Assembly (NCBI GenBank): GCA_009694195.1
Contig: SHVQ01000007.1
Location: 29,184 to 93,183 of the forward strand
Direction: 5' to 3'
DNA: 64,000 nucleotides
From: Rhodospirillales bacterium
GTDB taxonomy: Bacteria > Pseudomonadota > Alphaproteobacteria > Rhodospirillales > SHVQ01
Under the pieces are notes generated by a model. The model was given only the letters and a program-made list of their open reading frames with translations, ran no database searches and was not told where the DNA came from. Positions 44,866 to 52,998 of this stretch are shown here, piece by piece. Positions within the stretch are counted from its first letter, which is position 1, and the number at the start of each line of letters is the position of its first letter. The translations under genes were made by a program, and so were the position numbers.

Positions 44866-45954
44866 ACGCTTCACCAGCCCTTCGAAGACGAATTCAGCCG
44901 GGCGCTGGCGATCGAGCGCGATGTCCGGCACCATCGGCTTTTCCGTTTCCGGGCCGAACAGCGCAACTTTGAGGGCCTTCCACGGACGGGCGATCGTGTC
45001 GTCGACGGCCGTCGCCTCGTAGCCGCAGTGGACCATGCAATCGGCGCACTTCTCGTAGTTGCCGGTGCCGTAGCGCTCCCATTCCGTCTCTTCCATCAAT
45101 TCCTGGAACGAACGGGCGTAGCCTTCGGCAAGGAGATAACAGGGGCGTTGCCAGCCGAAAATATTGCGCGTCGGGTTGCCCCATGGCGTGCAGTGGTACT
45201 GCTGATTGCCGGCGAGATAATCGAGGAACAGGCTCGACTGGTTGAAGCGCCACTTGTGGCCCTTGCCGAGCCGGAATATCCCGCGGAACAGCTCTTTGGT
45301 CTTGTTGCGGTTGAGAAAGTGCTGCTGGTCGGGCGCGCGCTCATAGGCGTAGCCGGGTGAAACCGTAACGCCCTCGACGCCGAGATCGTGGACGGCAAAG
45401 TCGAAGAAATCGGCCGCTTCCTGCGCCGTCATGTGGTCGAAGAGGGTGCAGTTGGCGCTGACGCGGAAGCCGCGGGCTTTCGCCGCGCGAATCGCCGAGA
45501 CGGCGCGCTGGAAGACGCCCTTCTGGCTGACGGCGCGGTCGTGCTGCTCCTCGAGCCCGTCCAGGTGAACGGAGAAGGTGAGGTAAGGCGACGGCTTGAA
45601 CAGATCGAGCTTCTTTTCGAGCAGAAGCGCGTTGGTGCAGAGATAAACGAACTTCTTGCGGGCGACGATGCCGGCGACGATCTGGTCGATTTCCTTGTGG
45701 AGGAGGGGCTCGCCGCCGGGAATGGACACCACCGGCGCGCCGCATTCGTCAACCGCGGCGAGACACTCGTCCACGCTCAGCCGCTTGTTCAGGATCGAGT
45801 CCTCGTAGTCGATCTTGCCGCAGCCCGCGCAAGCAAGATTGCAGCGGAACAGGGGCTCCAGCATGAGGACGAGGGGATAGCGCCGGTTGCCGCGCAGTTT
45901 TTGTCCGAGGATATAGGCGGCAATTCGCGCCTGTTGGATCAGAGGTACGGCCAC
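44818..45954 (-). CDS. hpnH: Adenosyl-hopene transferase HpnH (radical SAM)
   Basis: 378 residues. The radical-SAM cluster motif is CNLACAGC (Cys38, 42, 45), followed by IPGGEPLLH and a C-terminal CADCMVHCGYEA cysteine set typical of this subfamily. HpnH attaches a 5'-deoxyadenosyl group to diploptene, the first side-chain step, so it acts just before HpnG although the genes face each other. The N-terminus MAVPLIQQARIAAYILGQ is standard for HpnH. It shares a minus-strand unit with ispH upstream (24-nt gap). Confidence 0.96.
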   Translation of the reverse strand: MAVPLIQQARIAAYILGQKLRGNRRYPLVLMLEPLFRCNLACAGCGKIDYEDSILNKRLSVDECLAAVDECGAPVVSIPGGEPLLHKEIDQIVAGIVARKKFVYLCTNALLLEKKLDLFKPSPYLTFSVHLDGLEEQHDRAVSQKGVFQRAVSAIRAAKARGFRVSANCTLFDHMTAQEAADFFDFAVHDLGVEGVTVSPGYAYERAPDQQHFLNRNKTKELFRGIFRLGKGHKWRFNQSSLFLDYLAGNQQYHCTPWGNPTRNIFGWQRPCYLLAEGYARSFQELMEETEWERYGTGNYEKCADCMVHCGYEATAVDDTIARPWKALKVALFGPETEKPMVPDIALDRQRPAEFVFEGLVKRLSETEARSGTRDRAA

Positions 45955-45978
45955 GGTGCGGGAACTCCTTGCCGTTCG

Positions 45979-46941
45979 TCAGTGACGGGGACTCGCGCGC
46001 GGGCCCGACTCCGTGAGCTCGCGCGGAAGCTTGAAGGTGATGTTCTCGGTCGCGCCCGAGAGTTGTTCAACTGCGACCTCGCCGTAGCGGCCGAGGCGCG
46101 CGATCAAGCCCTGCACGAGCTCTTCCGGCGCCGAAGCGCCGGCCGTGATCCCGACCGTCGCGACGCCATCGAGCCAGGCCGGATTGAGGCCCTCGGCATC
46201 GTCGAGGAGGTAGCTGGGGACGCCGATCTCCGAGCCGATTTCTCGCAACCGATTGGAATTCGAGCTGTTTTTGGCTCCGACGACGAGCAGGAGATCGACG
46301 TGGCTGGCAAGGTCGCGCACGGCCGTCTGGCGGTTTTGCGTGGCGTAGCAGATGTCCTTGACGTCCGGCCCGACGATGCTTGGAAACCGCTTCTTGAGCG
46401 CGTTGATGACCGCGCGCGTTTCGTCGACGCTGAGCGTCGTCTGCGTCACGTAGGCGAGTTTCTTCGGGTCCCGCACCTTGAGCTTGGCCACGTCTTCCGG
46501 ATGGGTGATCAGATGAACGCCGCCTGGGATGCGTCCTTGCGTGCCTTCGACCTCCGGATGGCCTTCGTGGCCGATCAAGATAACCTCGCGGCCCTTGCCC
46601 GCGTGGTTCTGGCCCTCCTTATGGACCTTGGAGACGAGCGGGCACGTGGCGTCGATGACGGGCAGATCGCGGTCGGTGGCGGCCTTTTCGACGGCTTCGG
46701 AAACGCCGTGGGCGCTGAAGACGGTGACGGCTCCCTCCGGGATGTCGTCGATCTCCTCGACGAACACGGCGCCTTTGGCGCGCAGAGATTCGACCACGTG
46801 CTTGTTATGGACGATCTCGTGGCGCACGTAGACCGGCGGCCCGTAGCGTTCGATGGCCTTCTCGACGATTTCGATGGCGCGCTCCACGCCGGCGCAAAAC
46901 CCACGCGGACTCGCGAGCAGGATGCGAAACTTTCGCTTCAT
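45979..46941 (-). CDS. ispH: 4-hydroxy-3-methylbut-2-enyl diphosphate reductase
   Basis: 320 residues. The three cluster cysteines are Cys16 (RGFCAGVE), Cys100 (DATCPLV) and Cys198 (ICYATQNRQ); His41 and His45 (HEIVHN) and Glu130 (GHPEVEGT) complete the active site, and the late SSNSNRL loop binds the diphosphate. It makes IPP and DMAPP, the precursors of farnesyl diphosphate for HpnD. Placement in the hopanoid region probably raises isoprenoid supply together with hopanoid synthesis. Confidence 0.97.
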   Translation of the reverse strand: MKRKFRILLASPRGFCAGVERAIEIVEKAIERYGPPVYVRHEIVHNKHVVESLRAKGAVFVEEIDDIPEGAVTVFSAHGVSEAVEKAATDRDLPVIDATCPLVSKVHKEGQNHAGKGREVILIGHEGHPEVEGTQGRIPGGVHLITHPEDVAKLKVRDPKKLAYVTQTTLSVDETRAVINALKKRFPSIVGPDVKDICYATQNRQTAVRDLASHVDLLLVVGAKNSSNSNRLREIGSEIGVPSYLLDDAEGLNPAWLDGVATVGITAGASAPEELVQGLIARLGRYGEVAVEQLSGATENITFKLPRELTESGPRASPRH

Positions 46942-47167
46942 TTAACGCCTCACGCCCACGCCCGACCGAGTCTCGGCTCTCGGGGGCCATGAGTCCCTCG
47001 TCAGCCGGAAAATAGGCAATTTCGGCGGAAAGGGAAAGGGGTCTTTCGAGGACGTTTTAAAAATTGCTTGCAATCTCAACACAATAGGGACAACTCCAAG
47101 GTTCGGTTTGGCTCCACGACTGCTTGCTATACGTTTACCAAGGAGCGGTCAACTGGTCGGTGCGGCG

Positions 47168-47195
47168 ATGATTCTCGTGACATGATTCTCGTAAC
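47168..47195 (+). repeat. 14-bp tandem near-duplication spanning the hpnA start codon
   Basis: ATGATTCTCGTGAC (47168-47181) is followed immediately by ATGATTCTCGTAAC (47182-47195), one base different. The second copy is the hpnA start. The first opens a five-codon frame, M-I-L-V-T, whose TGA overlaps the hpnA ATG. The copies are out of frame with each other because the unit is 14 nt. Confidence 0.9.
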
Positions 47196-48177
47196 CGGCG
47201 CGTCTGGATTCGTGGGATCGGCCGTTCTCCGCTGCTTCTCGGCTGCCGGACACGACGTTCGCGCGCTGGTCCGCCGGCGGAGCGATCGGCGGAACCTCGA
47301 GGGCATTCGAGTCGACGTCGCCGAAGGCGATCTGATGGACCGCGCCTCGCTCGACCGCGCCGTCAAGGGATGTTCGGGTGTCTGCCATGTGGCGGCCGAC
47401 TATCGCCTGTGGGCGCGCGACAGGCGCCCGATCTTTCAAGCCAACGTCGATGGAACGCGCAACATCATGCTCGCGGCCGGCGAAGCCGGTGTGCCGCGAA
47501 TCGTCTACACGAGCAGCGTCGCGGTTCTGGGCATCCGCCCGGAAGGGGCTCCCGCCGACGAGGAAACGCCCGTCTCGTTCGCCGACATGGTCGGGCCCTA
47601 CAAGCAATCGAAGTTCCTCGCCGAGGCCGAGGTCTGCCGTCTGATTCGCGAACAGGGCCTCCCCGCCGTCATCGTCAACCCGTCGGCCCCGATCGGCCCG
47701 CGTGACGTCCGTCCGACGCCGACCGGCCGTCTGGTGGTGGAGGCCGCGTCGGGACGGATGCCGGCCTACGTGAATACCGGGCTGAACGTGGCCCACGTCG
47801 ACGACGTCGCGACGGGCCATCGTCTCGCTTTCGAGAGGGGACGCGTGGGCGAGCGCTACGTGCTCGGCGGCGAAGACATCTATCTCCGGGACATTCTCGC
47901 CGAGATCGCCCGCCTCACCGGGCATCGCCCTCCGTGGGTCCGCCTGTCGCCGACGCTCATCCTGCCGTTCGGCTACGTGGCCGAAGCCTGGGCCCGGCTG
48001 TTCTATGCCGACGGCAAGGAGCCCATGCTGACCGTGGACGGCGTGCGGATGGCGCGAAAAAGAATGTTTTTCTCGAGCGAGAAAGCTCGCCGCGAGCTCG
48101 GGTACGCGTGTCGTCCCGCCCGCGAAGCCCTGCGCGACGCGGTTGAATGGTTCCGCCGGCACGGTTATCTCGGATAG
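47182..48177 (+). CDS. hpnA: Hopanoid-associated NAD-dependent epimerase/dehydratase HpnA
   Basis: 331 residues of the extended SDR family. The nucleotide motif GASGFVGSAV begins at residue 6; the catalytic tyrosine and lysine are in YKQSK near 137-141, and the dihydroflavonol reductase-like NPSAPIGPRD follows. HpnA is a regular member of hopanoid loci, thought to act on the sugar-derived side chain, with no settled reaction. Start ATG at 47182 is exact for the Rossmann strand; upstream frame extension is not protein-like. A five-codon frame overlaps the start. Confidence 0.92.
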   Translation: MILVTGASGFVGSAVLRCFSAAGHDVRALVRRRSDRRNLEGIRVDVAEGDLMDRASLDRAVKGCSGVCHVAADYRLWARDRRPIFQANVDGTRNIMLAAGEAGVPRIVYTSSVAVLGIRPEGAPADEETPVSFADMVGPYKQSKFLAEAEVCRLIREQGLPAVIVNPSAPIGPRDVRPTPTGRLVVEAASGRMPAYVNTGLNVAHVDDVATGHRLAFERGRVGERYVLGGEDIYLRDILAEIARLTGHRPPWVRLSPTLILPFGYVAEAWARLFYADGKEPMLTVDGVRMARKRMFFSSEKARRELGYACRPAREALRDAVEWFRRHGYLG

Positions 48178-48201
48178 AGGGGCCGGGGAGATGTCGCATT
48201 C

Positions 48202-48230
48202 TTGACAATTTCGCCCGTTGCGGCGAAATT
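48202..48230 (+). promoter_or_regulatory. Promoter-like element overlapped by a perfect inverted repeat, upstream of the nucleotidyltransferase gene
   Basis: TTGACA at 48202-48207 is a consensus -35 box; a weak -10 (GAAATT, 48225-48230) lies 17 nt on. The inverted repeat AATTTCGCC (48207-48215) / GGCGAAATT (48222-48230), 9 bp with a 6-nt spacer, covers the spacer and -10 exactly. A dimeric repressor here would block the promoter of the gene at 48308. The same repeat could instead form a hairpin after hpnA. Confidence 0.5.
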
Positions 48231-48307
48231 CCGGCCGTCCGCGCGCCGGGGCGGGGTGATTCGGGCAGCGGAACCGTGCATCGGAAAGCTGAATTTAGGA
48301 GATTGAG

Positions 48308-49126
48308 GTGTCCATGAAGGCACTCATGTTGGCGGCGGGAGTCGGGAATCGCCTATTCGGCGACAATCGCATGCAGCCGCCAAAGGCGCTTTTGCGCTTT
48401 GACGGCAAGACTCTCCTGCAGCGCCACATCTCGGTCCTGCGCTCCCACGGAATCGATCAGCTCGTGTTGGTCGTCGGCTACCGCAAGAACGAGGTGATCG
48501 CCGAGGCGCTGGCCCACGCGGGCCCATCGTTCATCCGCACGATCGAGAACCCGATGTATCGCGGGGGGCCGATCATCTCGTTGTGGAGCGCCCGCGACGT
48601 GCTGAACTCCGGCGACGACATCCTGTTCATGGATGCCGACGTCCTCTATCACCCCGATCTCATCCGGCGGCTCCTCGAATCGCGGCACCCGAACTGCTTC
48701 ACCTTCGACCGGGACATCGAAGAGGGCGAAGACCCCGTCCGGCTCTGCATCCGCGGCGGCGTGCCGGTGGATTTCGGCAAGCGCGTGGTCGGCGATTTCG
48801 ACATGGTCGGTGAATGGCCGGGCTTCCTCAAGATGACGTCCAAGATCGCGCGCCTGCTGGCGCAAGCCACGGAAAACTACATCGAGAGCGGCCTGCTGAC
48901 GGCGACGTATGAGGAAGCCATGCGGGACGTCCTGGTGGGGGAGCCCACGGGCACGTTCGGTTTCGAGGACATCACGGGCGTGCCCTGGATCGAGATCGAC
49001 TATCCGACGGACCTCGATCGCGCGACGGTGGACATCCTGCCGCGCATCGCCGCCGCCGAGCAGGGGTTCCCGCCGGTCCGGCGCCCGGATTCGATCGTTG
49101 TCCGCCCGAAGGCCTTCAATCGCTGA
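48308..49126 (+). CDS. Nucleotidyltransferase, CTP:phosphocholine/phosphoalcohol cytidylyltransferase-like
   Basis: 272 residues, NTP_transferase fold. The nucleotide loop LAAGVGNRL (8-16) with Lys26 (PPKALL), the metal aspartates in FMDADVLY (Asp109, Asp111) and the end EIDYPTDLDRA with its second metal aspartate are all present. The LicC-like group activates a phosphorylated alcohol or phosphonate with CTP. A CDP-alcohol phosphotransferase gene 1 kb on would use such a product. Start GTG at 48308 has AGGAG 6 nt upstream; ATG at 48314 would be 12 nt away. The gene has its own promoter-like element. The alcohol is unknown. Confidence 0.85.
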   Translation: MSMKALMLAAGVGNRLFGDNRMQPPKALLRFDGKTLLQRHISVLRSHGIDQLVLVVGYRKNEVIAEALAHAGPSFIRTIENPMYRGGPIISLWSARDVLNSGDDILFMDADVLYHPDLIRRLLESRHPNCFTFDRDIEEGEDPVRLCIRGGVPVDFGKRVVGDFDMVGEWPGFLKMTSKIARLLAQATENYIESGLLTATYEEAMRDVLVGEPTGTFGFEDITGVPWIEIDYPTDLDRATVDILPRIAAAEQGFPPVRRPDSIVVRPKAFNR

Positions 49127-49153
49127 CGTCGGAAGCGTCGGCCCGTCCCGGCG

Positions 49154-49912
49154 TCACACGCGAAACACGTATTCCCTGCCGGGCACCCGATCGATATCGG
49201 GCGGAAAGCTCTTGTGCTTGTCCGCGTAATACTGCGCCATGTGGTCGCCGGCCGACACGCGATTGTAGGTCGCGTAATAGAGCCTCCGGATCTTGTCGCT
49301 CATGTTGGGCTCGGAGCCGTGTGGCGCAAAGGAATCGAAAAAGATCAGGTCGCCCGGCTCGGTCGGGCAGTCGACGAACGTCATTCCTGACATGTTTTTC
49401 TCGCTCAACGGCTCCCACGACCGGAACAACCCGCGCCGGTGATGCCCGGCGACGATCTGGAGACAGCCGTTCTCGACCGTCGCTTCGTCGATCGAGACGA
49501 GCACGTTGATGAAATAATCGGCATAGGTATCCCATCCGGCCTGCGAATCCTGGTGGGGCTTGAAGCCGCCGCCGCCCGGCATCTTGAAATTGATCTTTTC
49601 CTTGAAGAGCACCGCGGACTCGCCCAACAGCTGGGAGACCGGCGCGGCAAGCGACCGCGTGAGCTCGGCGAATCCGGCGTGGAAGGCCGCGATGTTTTCG
49701 ATGCGGTTGATGAGGACGCGGTCGCTCTCCTTGAGGCTCGGCTCGCGGTAGACCCAATGTCTGCCGGATGCCTCCGGCCGGGCCGTCATCTCGTCGCACC
49801 AGCTGGCGACCGCGGCCATCTCGTCGCTCGTGTACGCCCGGCGAACCACGAGGTATCCGTTCGATTTGAAGGCGTCGATGTGATCTTGGGCGAGGCGGGT
49901 AATGGTCAACAT
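49154..49912 (-). CDS. Phytanoyl-CoA dioxygenase (PhyH) family Fe(II)/2-oxoglutarate oxygenase
   Basis: 252 residues. The iron triad is His120 and Asp122 (KPHQDSQ) plus His198 (APHGSEP); the arginine pair at 209-210 (IRRLYY) is the likely 2-oxoglutarate anchor. PhyH proteins hydroxylate acyl-CoAs, ectoine, or phosphonates such as 2-aminoethylphosphonate (PhnY). It is convergent with the nucleotidyltransferase gene (27-nt gap) and divergent from the CDP-alcohol phosphotransferase. ATG at 49912 fits the domain start. Substrate unknown, but its position suggests work on the same alcohol or lipid. Confidence 0.88.
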   Translation of the reverse strand: MLTITRLAQDHIDAFKSNGYLVVRRAYTSDEMAAVASWCDEMTARPEASGRHWVYREPSLKESDRVLINRIENIAAFHAGFAELTRSLAAPVSQLLGESAVLFKEKINFKMPGGGGFKPHQDSQAGWDTYADYFINVLVSIDEATVENGCLQIVAGHHRRGLFRSWEPLSEKNMSGMTFVDCPTEPGDLIFFDSFAPHGSEPNMSDKIRRLYYATYNRVSAGDHMAQYYADKHKSFPPDIDRVPGREYVFRV

Positions 49913-50170
49913 GGCGCGGCAAACATCCCGATTCGGGGGTCGAGGGGGCGGCATGATAGGGGCGCGAGGACGGTGCTTCAACACCCGTCCGCCTGCCTGG
50001 CGCGAGATATCTCGACGGCGGCCTTGTTTTGGTTCAAAAGTTGACTGGGGTCACTCGGTAGAGCGGCGGCGCCGAGCGATCGCCCCGGCAGCGCAAGAGG
50101 GTGTCTTGGTTCCAGCCGATGCCTTTCAGAGTTTTGGCCTCGCCCCTCGTTCCGTTCGCGCGAGTTCGCG

Positions 50171-50815
50171 ATGAGTCACGACACCTGGATTCACCGGGTC
50201 GCCCGCGTCACCGTCGTTCGCCCGTTGGCGAAGACCGGCATCGCCCCCAATCACGTGACGACGGCACGCCTCATTCTTGGTATCGGGGGCGCCGCTTTGG
50301 TCGCCGTCGGCGGCGGCCTGTGGCCGTACATCGGTGCCGCCGTATTCGTCGTCTCGATGGTTCTCGACCGGGCCGATGGCGATCTTGCACGATTGACGGG
50401 GCGCACAAGTGCGCGCGGGCACGTCTACGACCTGCTCGCGGATACGTTGTCGAACGCAGCGCTGTTCTTGGCGCTCGGGATCGGTGAGTCCGGCGGGCTG
50501 TTCGGCCCGTGGGCGCTCGTGCTGGGGCTTGCGGCGGCCGGAGCGGTCGCCGCGACCTTCGGCATGGTGATGGCGGTCGAAGGGGAGGGAGGGGAGCGGG
50601 CCGGCGAGCTTCCTTCAGCGGCGGGCTTCGATGCCGACGACGCGATGCTGCTTGTGCCACTCGGGATCTGGCTCGGCTGGCCGGATGCCGTGCTGCTCGC
50701 CGCCGCCATCGGCGCGCCGCTCTTTGCGCTCTCCTTTGTCGTCCGTTTCCGGCAGCTTTTTTCTCGGCTGGCTTTCCAGCGTGGAGCCCAACCGGGCCGC
50801 CGACATACGACGTAG
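50171..50815 (+). CDS. CDP-alcohol phosphatidyltransferase family membrane protein
   Basis: 214 residues with about six hydrophobic helices. The complete family motif is present: Asp66, Asp69-Gly70, Ala73-Arg74, Gly83, Asp87 and Asp91, in DRADGDLARLTGRTSARG and onwards. Such enzymes displace CMP from a CDP-alcohol (or CDP-diacylglycerol) to join two alcohols through phosphate. With a cytidylyltransferase-like gene nearby and a hopanoid locus around it, it may attach an activated headgroup to a lipid. There is a small palindrome (50003-50014) in the divergent gap. It ends 33 nt before the convergent copD. Confidence 0.88.
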   Translation: MSHDTWIHRVARVTVVRPLAKTGIAPNHVTTARLILGIGGAALVAVGGGLWPYIGAAVFVVSMVLDRADGDLARLTGRTSARGHVYDLLADTLSNAALFLALGIGESGGLFGPWALVLGLAAAGAVAATFGMVMAVEGEGGERAGELPSAAGFDADDAMLLVPLGIWLGWPDAVLLAAAIGAPLFALSFVVRFRQLFSRLAFQRGAQPGRRHTT

Positions 50816-50848
50816 CCGTGCAAAGGTCGTCTGGCGCATGGCGACGCC

Positions 50849-52474
50849 TCAACCCACCGGCTCGCGATAGAACGCGAGGATTGCGCCGATGAGCGCGATG
50901 AAAACGATCGAGAGATGTCCGGCAACGCGCCCGAACGGAGATGACAGGCGCAACTCGAGCCAGCGCCCGCACCCGGAAAGGACGGCGAGGACGCCGATGA
51001 TCGTGTGCGAGGCTTGGACCAGGTAATCGGTCTTCACTTCGAAGGCGCTGTGCGCGTGGGTGAGCATCATGATGCCGCCGACGAAGCAGAGGACCGGGAA
51101 CACGTACGGCAGCCACGGTCTTGCTTCGGCCGCGCGGGCCCGCCACTCCATGACGCCGAGTCCGGCCGTCAGCAGAAACGCGAGCTTGTGCTGAAACGTG
51201 TTCGCCCTCTGCAGGGCGTCCAGCCAGCTCATGTCTCCGTAAGGCCAGCCCTCGGTGTCGGCTCGCACCAGCACGAAGGCCGCAAGGGCGACGAACCCGA
51301 GCGGCCAATAACGTGCCCACGGCACGCGACCGCTTCGGTCGGCAAGCGCGATCACTCCGATGAGAAACACGAGCACGCCTGAGACGTTGTGGTTGAAATC
51401 AGACCAGAGCTCCTCTGGGCCCGCCTCGGTGCGCACGCCGAGATAGGATTGGGACCCTGCCGATTGGTACTCGGCAAAGGTCGGCGAGACCAGCCGCGGA
51501 ATTTTGGGCCGGAAAATCTCGACCAATTCTGCAACGCTCGCATACTGGCTTTTCACGTCGACTGCGGGCGGCAGCGCCGCGAGCGCCGAGGCGACGAACA
51601 GGATCGCGAACAAAACCCCGAATTCGGTCTCCACCGTGTGGGGAGCGCGCGCAAAAACCGGGGTGGCGTCGCCCCTCTTGGAAGGCTCTTTCTGCCGCCG
51701 CGTGGCCCGAAAATTGAGGAAGGCAAGTGCAAGAGCCGCCATGAGCAGCGCCCCTTTCGCCAGGAGCACAGACCCGTATGCGCTCCCGATGAGGCCGTAC
51801 CAGCTGCCGACGTACGTGATGGCAACGGGGAGCCCCGTCGAGATCAGCACGACGATCGAGACGATCCCGACGGCCGTGAAGCGAGACAGGATTTCGGGCC
51901 AGCGCGTGCGGAGGTCGGGCCGTCGCCGCGACAGGCGCCAGAACGCGACGAGCTGCAGCACGCCGCCGGCCCACACGGCGGCTCCCAGCTGGTGGACGGC
52001 CGTCAAGGTCATGAGGGCCGGCGCATTCTCGGTGCGGCTGGCGCCGTGCACGAGCCAGGCCCCGCTCGCGACAACAAGCATGGCGGCGGCAATGACGAGG
52101 ACCCACCGGGGCCGAGATGACGGGGAGGCCGCGAGCCAAAATAATGCGGCTGCCAATATGACGCCTGCAGTGGCGCGCGCAATCTCGGCCGCGAAAACAT
52201 GCGTTTGCATGAACGCAGGAAACGCGGGTGCCCCGAGCGACACTTCAACGATGTGCGCGTTTGTGAACAGGCGCGAGAGATGAATGGCGGCAAGCGCGAC
52301 GGCACCCCAAATTCCGATCCGAAGGCTCCGCTGGATCGCGCTGTCGCTCCCGGCTGACCGCCACGCCCGCAGGACCGCGAGATTCCAGGCGACCGATCCG
52401 AGCGCCATCGCGAGCGCCAAAAGCCCGAGGCTGCGCAAGAGACCGTAGAGAAGCTGGGTGAGCTCGGCAGACAA
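50849..52474 (-). CDS. copD: Copper resistance CopD family membrane protein
   Basis: About 541 residues with a dozen or so hydrophobic helices. The first half matches CopD (HLSRLFTNAHIVEV, VHGASRTENAPALMTLTAVHQLGAAVWAGG split at about 130-215, with the conserved histidines that may bind copper), and the second half has further helices with His in NHNVSG and LTHAHSAFE. It is probably a copper permease fed by CopC. The start is taken as TTG at 52474, 16 nt after the copC stop, because upstream in-frame residues lie inside copC and are not protein-like. Confidence 0.82.
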   Translation of the reverse strand: MSAELTQLLYGLLRSLGLLALAMALGSVAWNLAVLRAWRSAGSDSAIQRSLRIGIWGAVALAAIHLSRLFTNAHIVEVSLGAPAFPAFMQTHVFAAEIARATAGVILAAALFWLAASPSSRPRWVLVIAAAMLVVASGAWLVHGASRTENAPALMTLTAVHQLGAAVWAGGVLQLVAFWRLSRRRPDLRTRWPEILSRFTAVGIVSIVVLISTGLPVAITYVGSWYGLIGSAYGSVLLAKGALLMAALALAFLNFRATRRQKEPSKRGDATPVFARAPHTVETEFGVLFAILFVASALAALPPAVDVKSQYASVAELVEIFRPKIPRLVSPTFAEYQSAGSQSYLGVRTEAGPEELWSDFNHNVSGVLVFLIGVIALADRSGRVPWARYWPLGFVALAAFVLVRADTEGWPYGDMSWLDALQRANTFQHKLAFLLTAGLGVMEWRARAAEARPWLPYVFPVLCFVGGIMMLTHAHSAFEVKTDYLVQASHTIIGVLAVLSGCGRWLELRLSSPFGRVAGHLSIVFIALIGAILAFYREPVG

Positions 52475-52490
52475 GCGGCGGACTCGAGAG

Positions 52491-52868
52491 CTAGGGGTTG
52501 GCGGAAATCTTGAATCGGAGAACGTTGTCGGTGAAATGGCCGTCGGCCGACAATACCTTATATCTGATCGCGTACGCCCCGGCGGGAAGGGGCGGCAGAC
52601 TGACGATGAGACGCTCGGACGACGGCCCCACCTTGAAATCGAGTTTCCGGGCGTTACCGGCGGCATCGACAATCGATACCTGGCAAAAGGCCGTTTCAAT
52701 CTTCGAGTTGAAGACCAGGGTGACTTCGCTTGCCGTATCCGGCTTGATCGCAGCGTCCTCCAGGGAAGCCCGGACGATCACCGCATGCGCGAAAGCGGGC
52801 ATGGGGGCAGCGCTCCCGATCGTGAGAGCGAAAGCCACGCAGCAACGAAGCAGAACATGAGAAAACAC
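52491..52868 (-). CDS. copC: Periplasmic copper-binding protein CopC
   Basis: About 125 residues. A signal peptide ends at AFA, leaving His28 as the first mature residue (AHAVIVRAS), the classic CopC Cu(II)-binding N-terminus. A second copper site is in LSADGHFTDN, Asp and His. It binds periplasmic copper and hands it to CopD in the same operon. The start is uncertain: GTG at 52868 and TTG at 52898 are in frame and neither has a clear ribosome site. Confidence 0.85.
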   Translation of the reverse strand: MFSHVLLRCCVAFALTIGSAAPMPAFAHAVIVRASLEDAAIKPDTASEVTLVFNSKIETAFCQVSIVDAAGNARKLDFKVGPSSERLIVSLPPLPAGAYAIRYKVLSADGHFTDNVLRFKISANP

Positions 52869-52998
52869 GAGGAAAAGTGCGCCCCTAAGACCCCCCAACG
52901 CGGCCGGATTATGGTAGCTGCCGTAGTTCGACGCAACTCTCTCCGCGAGCGGCGCGGGCTTGTTTGGCTGCCGAATTCAGGGCTATAAGCGGCGGCTC

